A stretch of DNA of 64,000 bases from Nocardioides immobilis (GCF_003515065.1 NZ_QXGH01000015.1:62001-126000); one strand, 5' to 3'; shown: positions 22,441 through 30,440, counted from the first letter of the stretch. Program-made: numbers and translations. The notes: generated by a model from the letters alone, not told the origin.

Positions 22441-24471
22441 ATGAGCGAGACCTTGAGTGCCAGGCCCCAGAAGGACCGACCGTGGGTGATGCGCACCTAC
22501 GCCGGCCACTCCACGGCTGAGGCCTCCAACGCGCTGTACCGCACGAACCTGGCCAAGGGCCAGACCGGACTGTCGGTGGCGTTCGACCTCCCGACGCAGA
22601 CCGGCTACGACCCCGACAGCCCGCTCGCGCGCGGCGAGGTCGGCAAGGTCGGCGTACCCGTGCCGCACCTCGGTGAGATGCGCAAGCTCTTCAAGGACAT
22701 CCCGCTCGTCGAGATGAACACCTCGATGACGATCAACGCGACGGCCATGTGGCTGCTCGCGATGTACCAGGTCGCGGCGGAGGAGCAGAACCCCGACCTG
22801 TCGCCGGAGGAGGTGGCCGCGCAGCTCGCCGGCACCACCCAGAACGACATCATCAAGGAGTACCTCTCGCGGGGCACCTACGTGTTCCCGCCGGAGCACT
22901 CGCTGCGGCTGATCGCCGACATGATCGCCTACACGGTCCACCAGATCCCGAAGTGGAACCCGATCAACATCTGCAGCTACCACCTGCAGGAGGCGGGGGC
23001 GACCCCGACGCAGGAGCTCGCCTACGCCCTGTGCACCGCGATCGCGGTGCTCGACCAGGTGAAGAGCTCCGGCCAGGTGGACGAGGCGGACTTCGAGAAG
23101 GTCGTCGGCCGGATCTCGTTCTTCGTCAACGCGGGCGTCCGGTTCGTCGAGGAGACGTGCAAGATGCGCGCCTTCAACCAGCTCTGGGACGAGATCACCC
23201 GTGAGCGCTACGGCGTCGAGGACCCGAAGATGCGCCGGTTCCGGTACGGCGTCCAGGTCAACTCGCTCGGCCTCACCGAGGCCCAGCCCGAGAACAACGT
23301 GCAGCGGATCGTGCTCGAGATGCTCGGCGTGACGCTGTCGAAGAACGCCCGCGCCCGCGCGGTCCAGCTGCCGGCGTGGAACGAGGCGCTCGGCCTGCCG
23401 CGGCCCTGGGACCAGCAGTGGTCGCTGCGGCTGCAGCAGGTGCTGGCGTTCGAGTCGGACCTGCTGGAGTACGACGACATCTTCGACGGATCGCACGTGA
23501 TCGAGGCGAAGGTCAACGAGCTCGTCGAGGGGGCCAAGGCCGAGATCGACCGGGTGCAGGCGATGGGCGGCGCGATCGCCGCGGTCGACTCCGGCTACAT
23601 GAAGCAGGAGCTGGTCTCCGCCCACGCGGCCCGCCGCGGCCGGATCGAGGCCGGCGACGAGGTCATCGTGGGCGTCAACAAGTTCGAGACGACCGAGCCG
23701 AGCCCGCTGACCGCGGACCTCGACGGCGCGATCATGGCTGCCGACCCGGAGGCGGAGAAGTCCGCGCTCGCCTCTGTCGAGGCCTGGAAGGAGCAGCGCG
23801 ACGAGACCGAGGTCGCTGACGCGCTGGCGAAGCTGGCGGAGGACGCGAAGAGCGGCGTCAACCTGATGACCGCCACCCTGGCCGCCGCCCGCGCGGGCGC
23901 GACCACGGGGGAGTGGGCCGGCACGCTGCGCGAGGTGTTCGGTGAGTTCCGTGCGCCGACCGGCGTGAGCGGCGCGGTCGGCGTGGCCGAGGCCGGCGCG
24001 GAGCTCACCGCTGTCCGCGACGCCGTGAAGAAGACGGGCGAGGAGCTCGCGGGTCACTCGGGTGGCCGGCTGCGGCTGCTCGTCGGCAAGCCGGGTCTCG
24101 ACGGGCACTCGAACGGCGCCGAGCAGGTCGCCGTACGGGCCCGCGACGCCGGGTTCGAGGTCATCTACCAGGGCATCCGGCTGACGCCTGAGCAGATCGT
24201 CGCGGCCGCGGTGGCCGAGGACGTGCACTGCGTGGGCCTCTCGATCCTGTCCGGCTCGCACATGGAGCTGGTGCCGAGCGTGCTCGACGGCCTCAAGGAG
24301 GCCGGGATGGGCGACGTGCCGGTGATCGTCGGCGGCATCATCCCCGAGTCCGACGGCCGACGGCTGGTCGAGCTCGGCGTGGCCGCCGTCTACACCCCGA
24401 AGGACTACGGGCTCACCGAGATCATGGGCGGCATCGTCCAGGTGATCCGCAAGGCCAACGGCCTCGACTGA
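22441..24471 (+). CDS. ecm: Ethylmalonyl-CoA mutase (MeaA-like, B12-dependent)
   Basis: A 676-residue adenosylcobalamin-dependent acyl-CoA mutase. The TIM-barrel substrate domain (about 1-510) begins RPWVMRTYAGHSTAEASNAL and includes LSVAFDLPTQTGYDPDSP and NICSYHLQEAGATPTQELAY. The C-terminal B12 domain has the DxHxxG ligand motif (DGHSNG, Asp554 to Gly559), then LSILSGSH and VPVIVGGIIPE. One chain carries both domains, and the sequence looks MeaA/Ecm-like rather than like the two-subunit methylmalonyl-CoA mutase. Ecm converts (2R)-ethylmalonyl-CoA to (2S)-methylsuccinyl-CoA. Ccr in the same window supports this over a generic mutase, but substrate is inferred. The gene has its own operator and a probable leaderless start. 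Confidence 0.9.
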   Translation: MSETLSARPQKDRPWVMRTYAGHSTAEASNALYRTNLAKGQTGLSVAFDLPTQTGYDPDSPLARGEVGKVGVPVPHLGEMRKLFKDIPLVEMNTSMTINATAMWLLAMYQVAAEEQNPDLSPEEVAAQLAGTTQNDIIKEYLSRGTYVFPPEHSLRLIADMIAYTVHQIPKWNPINICSYHLQEAGATPTQELAYALCTAIAVLDQVKSSGQVDEADFEKVVGRISFFVNAGVRFVEETCKMRAFNQLWDEITRERYGVEDPKMRRFRYGVQVNSLGLTEAQPENNVQRIVLEMLGVTLSKNARARAVQLPAWNEALGLPRPWDQQWSLRLQQVLAFESDLLEYDDIFDGSHVIEAKVNELVEGAKAEIDRVQAMGGAIAAVDSGYMKQELVSAHAARRGRIEAGDEVIVGVNKFETTEPSPLTADLDGAIMAADPEAEKSALASVEAWKEQRDETEVADALAKLAEDAKSGVNLMTATLAAARAGATTGEWAGTLREVFGEFRAPTGVSGAVGVAEAGAELTAVRDAVKKTGEELAGHSGGRLRLLVGKPGLDGHSNGAEQVAVRARDAGFEVIYQGIRLTPEQIVAAAVAEDVHCVGLSILSGSHMELVPSVLDGLKEAGMGDVPVIVGGIIPESDGRRLVELGVAAVYTPKDYGLTEIMGGIVQVIRKANGLD

Positions 24472-24491
24472 GGCTGTCGGTCGGCGTCGGT

Positions 24492-24851
24492 TCAGTCGGC
24501 GGCGATCACCCGGGCCAGCGACTCAGGGTCGCGGGCCACGACGGTCGTGCCGTCCGCGGCGGTGATGATCGGGCGCTGGATGAGCCGTGGCTGGTCGACC
24601 ATCGCCTCGAGCCACGCGTGGCGGTGCGCGACGTCCTTCGCCGGGAGGGTGACGCCGAGCTTCGCGGCGTCCGCGGTGCGGGCGATGTCCCAGGGCTCCA
24701 GGCCGAGCCGGGCCAGCACGTCCTCGAGCTCGGCGACGGTCGGCGGCTCCTCGAGATAGCGGCGTACGACGTACTCCTTGCCCGCCGCGTCCAGCTCCCT
24801 GACCGCGGTCCGGCACTTCGAGCAGGCGGGGTTCAACCAGATCTCGATCAC
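24492..24851 (-). CDS. ArsC/Spx-family thioredoxin-fold protein
   Basis: A 119-residue ArsC-family protein. The N-terminal active site is NPACSKCRTA (CxxC type) and the conserved C-terminal arginine is in LIQRPIITADG-like LIQRPIITAADG. It could be a glutaredoxin-coupled arsenate reductase or a related reductase of the YffB/ArsC group. There is no arsenite efflux or ArsR gene nearby, so arsenate is not certain as substrate. The start codon is GTG at 24851; TAGGGT six bases upstream suggests a leaderless transcript. It is convergent with ecm. Confidence 0.85.
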   Translation of the reverse strand: MIEIWLNPACSKCRTAVRELDAAGKEYVVRRYLEEPPTVAELEDVLARLGLEPWDIARTADAAKLGVTLPAKDVAHRHAWLEAMVDQPRLIQRPIITAADGTTVVARDPESLARVIAAD

Positions 24852-24920
24852 GTGAGCACCCTAGACCCGGCCCCGCCCCGCGCCCTGGGTGTTCTCGCGG
24901 GTCCGTGTGGCGGACCGTAC

Positions 24921-24939
24921 ATAGGCAAGCCTCACCTCG
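24921..24939. promoter_or_regulatory. Candidate DtxR/IdeR iron box (ATAGGCAAGCCTCACCTCG)
   Basis: This 19-mer matches the DtxR/IdeR consensus TTAGGTTAGCCTAACCTAA at 13 of 19 positions by eye, including AGG, AGCCT and ACCT in register. It overlaps the -35 region of a TACCCT -10 at 24946-24951. In mycobacteria IdeR directly controls a ferritin gene, and a ferritin is encoded just downstream here. Confidence 0.65.
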
Positions 24940-24945
24940 GACCGT

Positions 24946-24951
24946 TACCCT
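24946..24951 (+). promoter_or_regulatory. Probable -10 (TACCCT) of the small Lys/Cys-rich gene
   Basis: TACCCT fits TANNNT and lies 6 bases before the ATG at 24958; no Shine-Dalgarno is present, so the transcript is probably leaderless. A second candidate, TAGGGT at 25167-25172, may give ferritin its own leaderless start at 25180. Confidence 0.45.
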
Positions 24952-24957
24952 CGGTCC

Positions 24958-25158
24958 ATGGGCAAGGGCAAGAAGTCGAAGGCGCGCAAGCTGCCGAAGA
25001 CGAAGTGCTGCGTCTCCAAGTCGAAGTGCGGACGCTGCCCGTTGCGCATGCTCAAGGAGGGCACCCTGCCCGACGGCTACGCCGTCAAGAAGCGGGTGCT
25101 GGTGCGCGCCAAGGATGGCAAGAAGGCCTCCAAGAAGGACCTGCAGAAGGCTGCCTGA
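24958..25158 (+). CDS. Small Lys/Cys-rich protein of unknown function
   Basis: A 66-residue, very basic protein with about 19 lysines. Four cysteines cluster at 17, 18, 24 and 27 (KCCVSKSKCGRCPLRM), a spacing that could hold zinc or an iron-sulfur centre. The ends are lysine-rich and probably disordered, as in nucleic-acid-binding proteins. I do not recognise a named family. Coding is supported by normal codon use, a plausible leaderless promoter and 21 bases to the ferritin gene in the same direction. The upstream iron box suggests iron-linked expression. Confidence 0.8.
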   Translation: MGKGKKSKARKLPKTKCCVSKSKCGRCPLRMLKEGTLPDGYAVKKRVLVRAKDGKKASKKDLQKAA

Positions 25159-25179
25159 CCGGGCGATAGGGTTTCGGCC

Positions 25180-25704
25180 ATGGCTGCCTCCCGCTTCACC
25201 GATCAGCTCAACGTCCAGATCGGCAACGAGTTCGCTGCGCACAACCAGTACCTCGCGTGCGCGGTGCACTACGACGCGCTGACGATGCCGCAGATGGCGG
25301 CGTTCTTCTACGCGCAGGCGCTCGAGGAGCGCGAGCACGCCATGATGATGGTGCAGTACCTCCTCGACACCGACGCGGCCGTGCAGATCCCGGGCGTCGA
25401 CGCGCCGGCCTCGGACTTCGTCGACGTCGTCGCCCCGATCGAGCTCGCCCTCGCGCAGGAGAAGCGGGTGACCGAGCAGATCAACAGCCTGCTCCGGATC
25501 GCACGGGAGGAGAGCGACTTCGCCTCCGAGCAGTTCATGCAGTGGTTCATCAAGGAGCAGGTGGAGGAGGTCGCGACGATGAGCGACCTGCTCACGATCG
25601 TCACCCGCAGCAAGGACGACCTCAACGACATCGAGGAGTACGTCGCGCGCGAGCAGGGCCGCCGGGCTGCCGATCCGACCGCGCCCACGGCCGCGGGAGC
25701 CTGA
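25180..25704 (+). CDS. Bacterial non-haem ferritin
   Basis: A 174-residue four-helix iron-storage protein that forms cages and oxidises Fe(II). Ferroxidase-type residues are visible: Glu17 in GNEFAAHNQYLA, the ALEEREHAMMMV helix (EExxH) near residue 50, AQEKRVTEQIN near 94 and FIKEQVEEVATM near 130. The length and sequence match ferritin rather than haem-bearing bacterioferritin. It follows the small Lys/Cys-rich gene by 21 bases, and both lie downstream of the candidate iron box. Confidence 0.93.
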   Translation: MAASRFTDQLNVQIGNEFAAHNQYLACAVHYDALTMPQMAAFFYAQALEEREHAMMMVQYLLDTDAAVQIPGVDAPASDFVDVVAPIELALAQEKRVTEQINSLLRIAREESDFASEQFMQWFIKEQVEEVATMSDLLTIVTRSKDDLNDIEEYVAREQGRRAADPTAPTAAGA

Positions 25705-25720
25705 CGCAGAGGACGCGCTC

Positions 25721-26659
25721 GTGTCCAGGGTGGTCGTCGTCGGTGCCGGCGTGATCGGCCTGACCAGCGCGGTGCGGCTGGCCGAGGCCGGCCACGAGGT
25801 CGCCGTACTCGCCCGGGACCTGCCGCGGGAGACGACGTCAGCGGTGGCAGCGGCGCTCTGGTACCCGTACCTGGCCGCGCCGCAGGACCGGGTGACCGGC
25901 TGGGCCGCGCGGTCGTACGAGGTGTTCGCCCAGCTGGCCCCGGATCCCGCGACCGGCGTCCGGATGCAGTCCGGCACCGAGCTCTTCCGCAGCACGAAGG
26001 CCGACCCCTGGTGGCGAGGTGCGGTTCCGTCGCTGGAGCGGGTCTTGCCGACGGACGGGCTGCCGACCGGGTACGTCGACGGCTGGAGGTTCGTCGCGCC
26101 GGTGGTGGAGATGCCGGTCTACCTGGACTGGCTGGTCGCGCGGCTGGCCGCGCTCGGCGGGACCCTCACCCGGCTGTCCCTCGGCGGCCTGGCGCCGACC
26201 GGCGACGGCCGCGCCGACGTGGTGGTCGACGCCGCCGGGCTGGGTGCCCGGCTGTTCGCGGGGGACCGGTCCGTCGTGCCCGTCCGGGGCCAGGTGGTGG
26301 TGGTCGAGCAGGTCGGCCTGCGCGAGTGGTGGCTGGACACCGACGGCCCGATGCCGACGTACGTCGTCCCGCGTTCCTCCGACATCGTCGTCGGTGGCAC
26401 CGAGGAGCACGACGAGTGGAGCCGTACGCCGGACCCCGACGTCGCACGCGCGATCCTCGAGCGTGCGGCCGCTTTGGTGCCGGCGCTGGGCGGGGCGAAG
26501 GTGCTGCGGCACAAGGTCGGGCTCCGGCCTGCCCGGCCGTCCGTCCGGCTCGAGCGCGTCGGCGGCGTCGTGCACTGCTACGGGCACGGCGGTGCGGGGG
26601 TCACGCTCAGCTGGGGCTGCGCGGACGAGGTCGTGGAGCTCGTCGCCGCCGCTGGTTGA
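25721..26659 (+). CDS. FAD-dependent D-amino-acid oxidase-like protein
   Basis: A 312-residue DAO-family flavoprotein. The FAD motif is VVVVGAGVIGLTSAVRLAEAGH at residues 4-25 (GxGxxG); DAO-type features include TSAVAAALWYPYLAAP near residue 40, VVDAAGLGARLFAGD, VPVRGQVVVV and, near the C-terminus, LRPARPSVRLE and HCYGHGGAGVTLSWGCA. The usual family tail ends near GCA with Gly-rich FAD contacts. It probably oxidises D-amino acids or glycine-like substrates. The GTG at 25721 follows AGAGGA. The stop codon lies within a repeat-like element that continues into the gap. Confidence 0.9.
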   Translation: MSRVVVVGAGVIGLTSAVRLAEAGHEVAVLARDLPRETTSAVAAALWYPYLAAPQDRVTGWAARSYEVFAQLAPDPATGVRMQSGTELFRSTKADPWWRGAVPSLERVLPTDGLPTGYVDGWRFVAPVVEMPVYLDWLVARLAALGGTLTRLSLGGLAPTGDGRADVVVDAAGLGARLFAGDRSVVPVRGQVVVVEQVGLREWWLDTDGPMPTYVVPRSSDIVVGGTEEHDEWSRTPDPDVARAILERAAALVPALGGAKVLRHKVGLRPARPSVRLERVGGVVHCYGHGGAGVTLSWGCADEVVELVAAAG

Positions 26660-26685
26660 GGTGCGAGCCGGCGAGCCTCGAAACC
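26654..26685. repeat. Small imperfect palindrome (REP-like) at the end of the DAO gene
   Basis: The sequence runs from GGTTGAGG (26654-26661) to CCTCGAAACC (26676-26685), with GCGAGC and GGCGAGC between, so it can fold into an imperfect hairpin. Its left end supplies the DAO stop codon (TGA 26657-26659). It lies between convergent genes and may act as a terminator. The sequence resembles short intergenic repeats I associate with Nocardioides genomes, but only one copy is present here. Confidence 0.4.
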
Positions 26686-26691
26686 ATGGCC

Positions 26692-27279
26692 TCAGGCGTG
26701 CCTGCGGACGTAGAGCCAGCGTGCGAGCCCGCCGCCGACGAGCACGCCGACGGCCAGCCCGGCGACCAGGGCGATGTCGCCGCCGATCGCGCTGCCGACG
26801 CTGACGCCGATCGCCGTCGTCACCAGGATCAGGATCAGCAGTGCCATGTTGACGAGCATCTCGGACAGGAAGAACCTGCCGAAGGAGTCGCCCGTGGGCG
26901 CCGGGGGAGTGGCGTGCGGGGTCGCGGGCGGGGTAGCGGGCGTGGTCACGCTGCCGCGGACCGGGACGGGGATCGCCTTCACCACCGCATCGAGCGCGAG
27001 TGGCCCGTAGATGTGCGGGAAGGTCTCCGGCGAGCCCGGCGCGGCCGTTTCCTCGACCACCGGTACGTCGAGCCGGTCGGTGTCGATCTGGAGCAGCAGC
27101 AGCGGCGCGGTCACGTCGGCGTAGAACCTGTCGCGCACGGTCGGCCACTGATCCCCGCGACTCGCGTGGATGAAGCCCTCCTCGGCGAGGGTCCGCCCCA
27201 GGGTCGAGACCGTGTAGGCGCCGGCGTCCTGGGCGGCCGCCCAGTCCGAGGCGAGGGCGAGGTGGAAGATCGTGGCCAT
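26692..27279 (-). CDS. DUF952 protein with C-terminal membrane anchor
   Basis: A 195-residue protein. Residues 1-110 match DUF952: MATIFHLALASDWAAAQDAG, GRTLAEEGFIHASRGDQWPT, TAPLLLLQIDTDRL and FPHIYGPLALDAVVKAIPV. A Pro/Thr-rich linker (about 118-133, repeated ATPPATPH-like units) is followed by two membrane helices (about 140-162 and 165-185) and a basic end. DUF952 is normally a soluble protein of about 110 residues, so the anchor is an addition. ATG 27279 fits the family start better than ATG 27291. Function unknown. Confidence 0.85.
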   Translation of the reverse strand: MATIFHLALASDWAAAQDAGAYTVSTLGRTLAEEGFIHASRGDQWPTVRDRFYADVTAPLLLLQIDTDRLDVPVVEETAAPGSPETFPHIYGPLALDAVVKAIPVPVRGSVTTPATPPATPHATPPAPTGDSFGRFFLSEMLVNMALLILILVTTAIGVSVGSAIGGDIALVAGLAVGVLVGGGLARWLYVRRHA

Positions 27280-27324
27280 GGCGGGCCACATCCTATTGAC
27301 GACGACCGGACGGTTGTCCGATCC

Positions 27325-28266
27325 CTATCTGAGGACGTGACCCAACATCGCCAAGGAGTGCCGACCGCGGAGGGCAAGACTGCCTTCGGCGTCGCGCTCC
27401 TGCGCATCGTCGTTGAGGTACTGGCAGTGGCGGTAGCACGGATCGACGTAGATCAGATGGACTCCTCTGATCGCCATCGCGGAGTCGGTCGGGATTCCGT
27501 CGCACAGCAGCGTTTTCCCGTCGTCCTCCGACCCCATCGCCCACCATGCGGTGGTGTTCGATCCTTGTGGGCGGCGGTTGGTCCTCAGGTCGGCGAGGAA
27601 CCGTGAGCCGGGCGTCATCTCCGCGCACTGCGTGTTGGCGTGGCACTCCTTCGCCCAGCCGGTGTGCGGGGTCGCGATCGTCAGCGCGATGCGCACGTCC
27701 AGCGCGGGTGGGAACGCCGGATCGCGGATCTGCACCCGGCGCAGCGCTTCGCGGATGACGAGTCCGCCCATGGAATGGCCCACCGCGTAGACGGGCCGGC
27801 CCGCCCTCGTGAACTCGTTGTGGATGAACCACGCCAGGTCGCGGGCGATCTGGACGATGGATGCGTCGTTGGTGTAGCCCGCTCGGGGATGGGCGCCGCC
27901 GCTGGTCCGCGTGGTCGGGTAGTCGGTTCCCGGTCCGGACCCCGTGATGTCGACGCCGTTCGTGTCGCACTTGTAGAAGCTGACCGGAAGCACGTCGGCC
28001 GCGGGGATGTTGCGGCGCACGGTCAGCTCGGTCTCCGCCCCGCGCCAGTAGCTGGCCAGGTTGATTCCTTCGCAGAGGCTGCCCCGCGTGGTGTAACCGT
28101 GGACCAGGACGACCGGCGGATGACCGGTGAGGGCAGCGGTGCTCGTGAGGGCAGCGGTGCTCGAGAGCACAGTGGTGCTCGCGAGCACAGTGGTGCTCGC
28201 GGGCGCGCCCAGCTGGACCACAACCGAGACGATCAGGATCAACGCCACGGTGGCGAGCTTCCCCAT
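27325..28266 (-). CDS. Secreted alpha/beta-hydrolase (lipase-like)
   Basis: A 313-residue secreted serine hydrolase. A signal segment (MGKLATVALILIVSVVVQLG) is followed by a low-complexity stretch of six-residue repeats (about 25-46) encoded by an 18-bp tandem repeat. Next come the oxyanion-loop strand PPVVLVHGYTTRG, the nucleophile elbow YAVGHSMGGLVIREAL (GHSMG) and ALTIATPHTGWAKE; the C-terminal His may be in GRHSLAMLGHV. Four or more cysteines in the mature part suggest disulfides. A triacylglycerol-lipase-like role is likely; the substrate is unknown. The start ATG 28266 has GAAAGG upstream. Confidence 0.85.
   Translation of the reverse strand: MGKLATVALILIVSVVVQLGAPASTTVLASTTVLSSTAALTSTAALTGHPPVVLVHGYTTRGSLCEGINLASYWRGAETELTVRRNIPAADVLPVSFYKCDTNGVDITGSGPGTDYPTTRTSGGAHPRAGYTNDASIVQIARDLAWFIHNEFTRAGRPVYAVGHSMGGLVIREALRRVQIRDPAFPPALDVRIALTIATPHTGWAKECHANTQCAEMTPGSRFLADLRTNRRPQGSNTTAWWAMGSEDDGKTLLCDGIPTDSAMAIRGVHLIYVDPCYRHCQYLNDDAQERDAEGSLALRGRHSLAMLGHVLR
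28123..28194. repeat. 18-bp tandem repeat, about four copies, within the lipase gene
   Basis: Three copies of a unit like GCTCGNGAGNNCAGNGGT run from 28141 to 28194, with a degenerate copy at 28123-28140. On the coding strand they give hexapeptides of the kind TTVLAS, TTVLSS, TAALTS and TAALTG, just after the signal peptide. Copy number could vary by slippage. Confidence 0.85.
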
Positions 28267-28369
28267 GCCAGGAGCCTTTCGGTGACTTGGCGACCCGAGT
28301 CGCTGCCTGGACAACTGCCGGGTCCGGGATTGGTGACGGCCGGGCCCGGTCGCTTGCACCCGACCCGGG

Positions 28370-29059
28370 CTAGAAGAGTCGGTCGGTGGGGTCGTCCAGA
28401 CCCCGGAGGGCGTCGTAGTCGACGAGCGCGCACGTGATGCCCCGGTCGCCCGCCAGCACCCGCGCCTGGGGCTTGATCTCCTGTGCGGCGAAGATCCCAC
28501 GGACCGGCGCCAGCAGCGGGTCGCGGTTGAGCAGCTCCAGATACCGGGTCAGCTGCTCGACGCCGTCGATCTCGCCCCGTCGCTTGATCTCGACCGCCAC
28601 GCTGACACCGTCGGCGTCGCGGCACATCAGGTCGACCGGGCCGATCGCGGTGGGGTACTCCCGTCGTACCAGCGAGAGGCCGGGCATCAGCGTGCCCGGG
28701 TGCTCGGCCAGGAGCTCCTGGAGGTGCTTCTCGACGCCATCCTTCTGGAGTCCGGGGTCGATGCCGAGCTCGTGGTTGGAGTCGTGGTGGATCTCCTCGA
28801 TGAGGATCCGCAAGGTGTCGGGGACGGCTCCCTTGGCAGCCTTCGCGGTCACGGTCCACTCCACCGCACCGTCGTCGGTCGTGCCCTCGCGGACCGTGCA
28901 CGGCGGCGACATCCAGTTGAGCGGCTTGTAGGAGCCGCCGTCGGAGTGGACGAGCACGGACCCGTCGGCCTTGATCATCAGCACCCGGGTGGCCATCGGG
29001 AGGTGGGCGGTGAGGCGACCGGCGTAGTCGACCTGGCAGCGCGCGACGACGAGTCTCAC
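28370..29059 (-). CDS. nucS: Mismatch-specific endonuclease NucS/EndoMS
   Basis: A 229-residue nuclease that performs mismatch repair in actinobacteria lacking MutS/MutL. The N-terminal domain ([30 protein letters not shown]) and the RecB-like C-terminal nuclease domain are present. Catalytic residues appear in [12 protein letters not shown] and [17 protein letters not shown] (ExK). The C-terminus DDPTDRLF resembles the beta-clamp binding tail of NucS. The GTG at 29059 gives the conserved MRLV start; a longer upstream frame is rejected. TAGGTT eight bases upstream suggests a leaderless transcript. nucS shortly downstream of the atp operon matches other actinobacteria. Confidence 0.95.
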   Translation of the reverse strand: MRLVVARCQVDYAGRLTAHLPMATRVLMIKADGSVLVHSDGGSYKPLNWMSPPCTVREGTTDDGAVEWTVTAKAAKGAVPDTLRILIEEIHHDSNHELGIDPGLQKDGVEKHLQELLAEHPGTLMPGLSLVRREYPTAIGPVDLMCRDADGVSVAVEIKRRGEIDGVEQLTRYLELLNRDPLLAPVRGIFAAQEIKPQARVLAGDRGITCALVDYDALRGLDDPTDRLF

Positions 29060-29144
29060 GGTCGCCCAACCTACAGTGGCGCCCGCGGAGATCGACGCCG
29101 GACCGCCCGTGATGGCACCAGCTGGCCGGATCTGTCTCGCATAG

Positions 29145-29158
29145 TTACCTGCGGGTAC
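29145..29158. promoter_or_regulatory. Candidate operator ahead of 3-hydroxybutyryl-CoA dehydrogenase (TTACCTGCGGGTAC)
   Basis: This is the second copy of TTACCYGNGGGTA in the window, 32 bases before the dehydrogenase start in the 131-base gap that separates it from the divergent nucS. The same motif precedes ecm and ccr. Confidence 0.7.
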
Positions 29159-29190
29159 AGAAGGGGCCGCGTTTTGCGACACTTCCTTCC

Positions 29191-30363
29191 ATGACGCTGA
29201 CCAACGAGCAGATCTTCAGCACCCTGGTGCTGCCGTACCTGAACCACGCGGTGCGCATGTACGAGGCGTCGTACGCCTCCAGCCCCGACATCGACGCCGC
29301 GATGAAGTTCGGCTGCGGCTATCCCCAGGGCCCGCTGACCGTGATCGACGAGCTCGGCGCCGCCACCGTGCGCGACCAGCTCGCGGCGCGGTTCGCCGAG
29401 ACCGGCGACCACCTGCACGAGCCTGCCGAGCTTCTGGAGAAGCTGGCGACCGAGGGCCGCACCTTCGCCGAGGAGGCCGCCGGCGCCGAGGCCGCCGCGC
29501 CGGAGCTCAAGCGGGAGATCCGCAAGGTCGGCGTCGTCGGCACCGGCACGATGGCCTCAGGCATCGTCCAGGCCTTCGCGCAGGCCGGCTACGACGTCGT
29601 GTTCGTGGGGCGTGGCGAGGACAAGATCGCCGGGGTCGTCTCCTTCATCGACAAGGGCCTCGCCAAGCTCGTCGAGAAGGGCAAGATCGACGAGGACACG
29701 AAGTCCGACGTGCTCGACCGGCTGACCGGCTCGACCGAGCGCGAGGCGCTGGGCGACGTCGACATCGTCGTCGAGGCGATCGCCGAGGACCTCGCGATCA
29801 AGACCGAGCTCTACAAGGACCTCGACCGGATCTGCAAGCCGGGTGCGATCCTCGCGACGACCACCTCGTCGATGCCGATCACCAAGCTGGGCGAGGCGAC
29901 GTCGCGACCGGAGTCGGTCATCGGCATGCACTTCTTCAACCCCGCCACGATCATGAAGCTGGTCGAGGTCGTCACCACCGCCGACACCGGTGCCGACGTC
30001 AACGAGACGGTGCTCGCGCTCTGCGCCAACGTCGGCAAGGTCGCGGTCTCGTGCGGCGACCGCTCCGGCTTCATCGTGAACTGCCTGCTGTTCCCCTATC
30101 TCAACGACGCGGTCACGCTGCTCGAGTCGGGCGCCGCCTCGATGGACGAGATCGACGCCGCGATCAAGGAGCAGGCCGGCTTCCCGATGGGGCCGTTCCA
30201 GCTGCTCGACGTCGTCGGCAACGACGTCTCGCTCGCGATCCAGCAGGAGCTCTTCGCCGAGTTCAAGGAGCCCGGGTTCGCGCCGGCCGCGCTGCTCGAG
30301 CAGAAGGTCGCCGAGGGTGCCCTCGGTCGCAAGACCGGCAAGGGCTTCCACGACTACCAGTGA
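29191..30363 (+). CDS. 3-hydroxybutyryl-CoA dehydrogenase with duplicated C-domain
   Basis: A 390-residue NAD(P)-dependent 3-hydroxyacyl-CoA dehydrogenase. The Rossmann domain starts at about residue 108 with [34 protein letters not shown] and [18 protein letters not shown] (catalytic His and motif) follow. The C-terminal domain (about 285-390) ends [12 protein letters not shown]. Residues 1-60 repeat the C-terminal fold: [10 protein letters not shown]...DIDAAM...[10 protein letters not shown] parallels [10 protein letters not shown]...EIDAAI...[10 protein letters not shown]. It would reduce acetoacetyl-CoA for the Ccr route or work in butyrate breakdown. No Shine-Dalgarno is seen before the ATG. 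Confidence 0.92.
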   Translation: MTLTNEQIFSTLVLPYLNHAVRMYEASYASSPDIDAAMKFGCGYPQGPLTVIDELGAATVRDQLAARFAETGDHLHEPAELLEKLATEGRTFAEEAAGAEAAAPELKREIRKVGVVGTGTMASGIVQAFAQAGYDVVFVGRGEDKIAGVVSFIDKGLAKLVEKGKIDEDTKSDVLDRLTGSTEREALGDVDIVVEAIAEDLAIKTELYKDLDRICKPGAILATTTSSMPITKLGEATSRPESVIGMHFFNPATIMKLVEVVTTADTGADVNETVLALCANVGKVAVSCGDRSGFIVNCLLFPYLNDAVTLLESGAASMDEIDAAIKEQAGFPMGPFQLLDVVGNDVSLAIQQELFAEFKEPGFAPAALLEQKVAEGALGRKTGKGFHDYQ

Positions 30364-30382
30364 GCCTGGACACCCAGGCGCA

Positions 30383-30432
30383 GTACGACGAAGCGGCCCC
30401 CATCCGGACGGGTGGGGGCCGCTACGTCGTAC
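30383..30432. terminator. Bidirectional hairpin terminator
   Basis: An almost perfect long stem lies between convergent genes. The outer arms are GTACGACG (30383-30390) and CGTCGTAC (30425-30432); the inner arms are GCGGCCCCCA (30393-30402) and TGGGGGCCGC (30413-30422), with a two-base internal loop on each side and a 10-base apical loop. It would end transcription from both sides. Confidence 0.85.
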
Positions 30433-30440
30433 CCGTCAGG

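Noticed and set aside
24492..24851. ArsC-like gene as part of an arsenic resistance operon
   Set aside because: There is no ArsR, ArsB or Acr3 gene around it; the neighbour genes concern B12 enzymes and iron.
28123..28200. Repeats at 28123-28200 considered as a CRISPR-like array
   Set aside because: The 18-bp units are directly adjacent without spacers and code in frame for a hexapeptide repeat. There are no cas genes.
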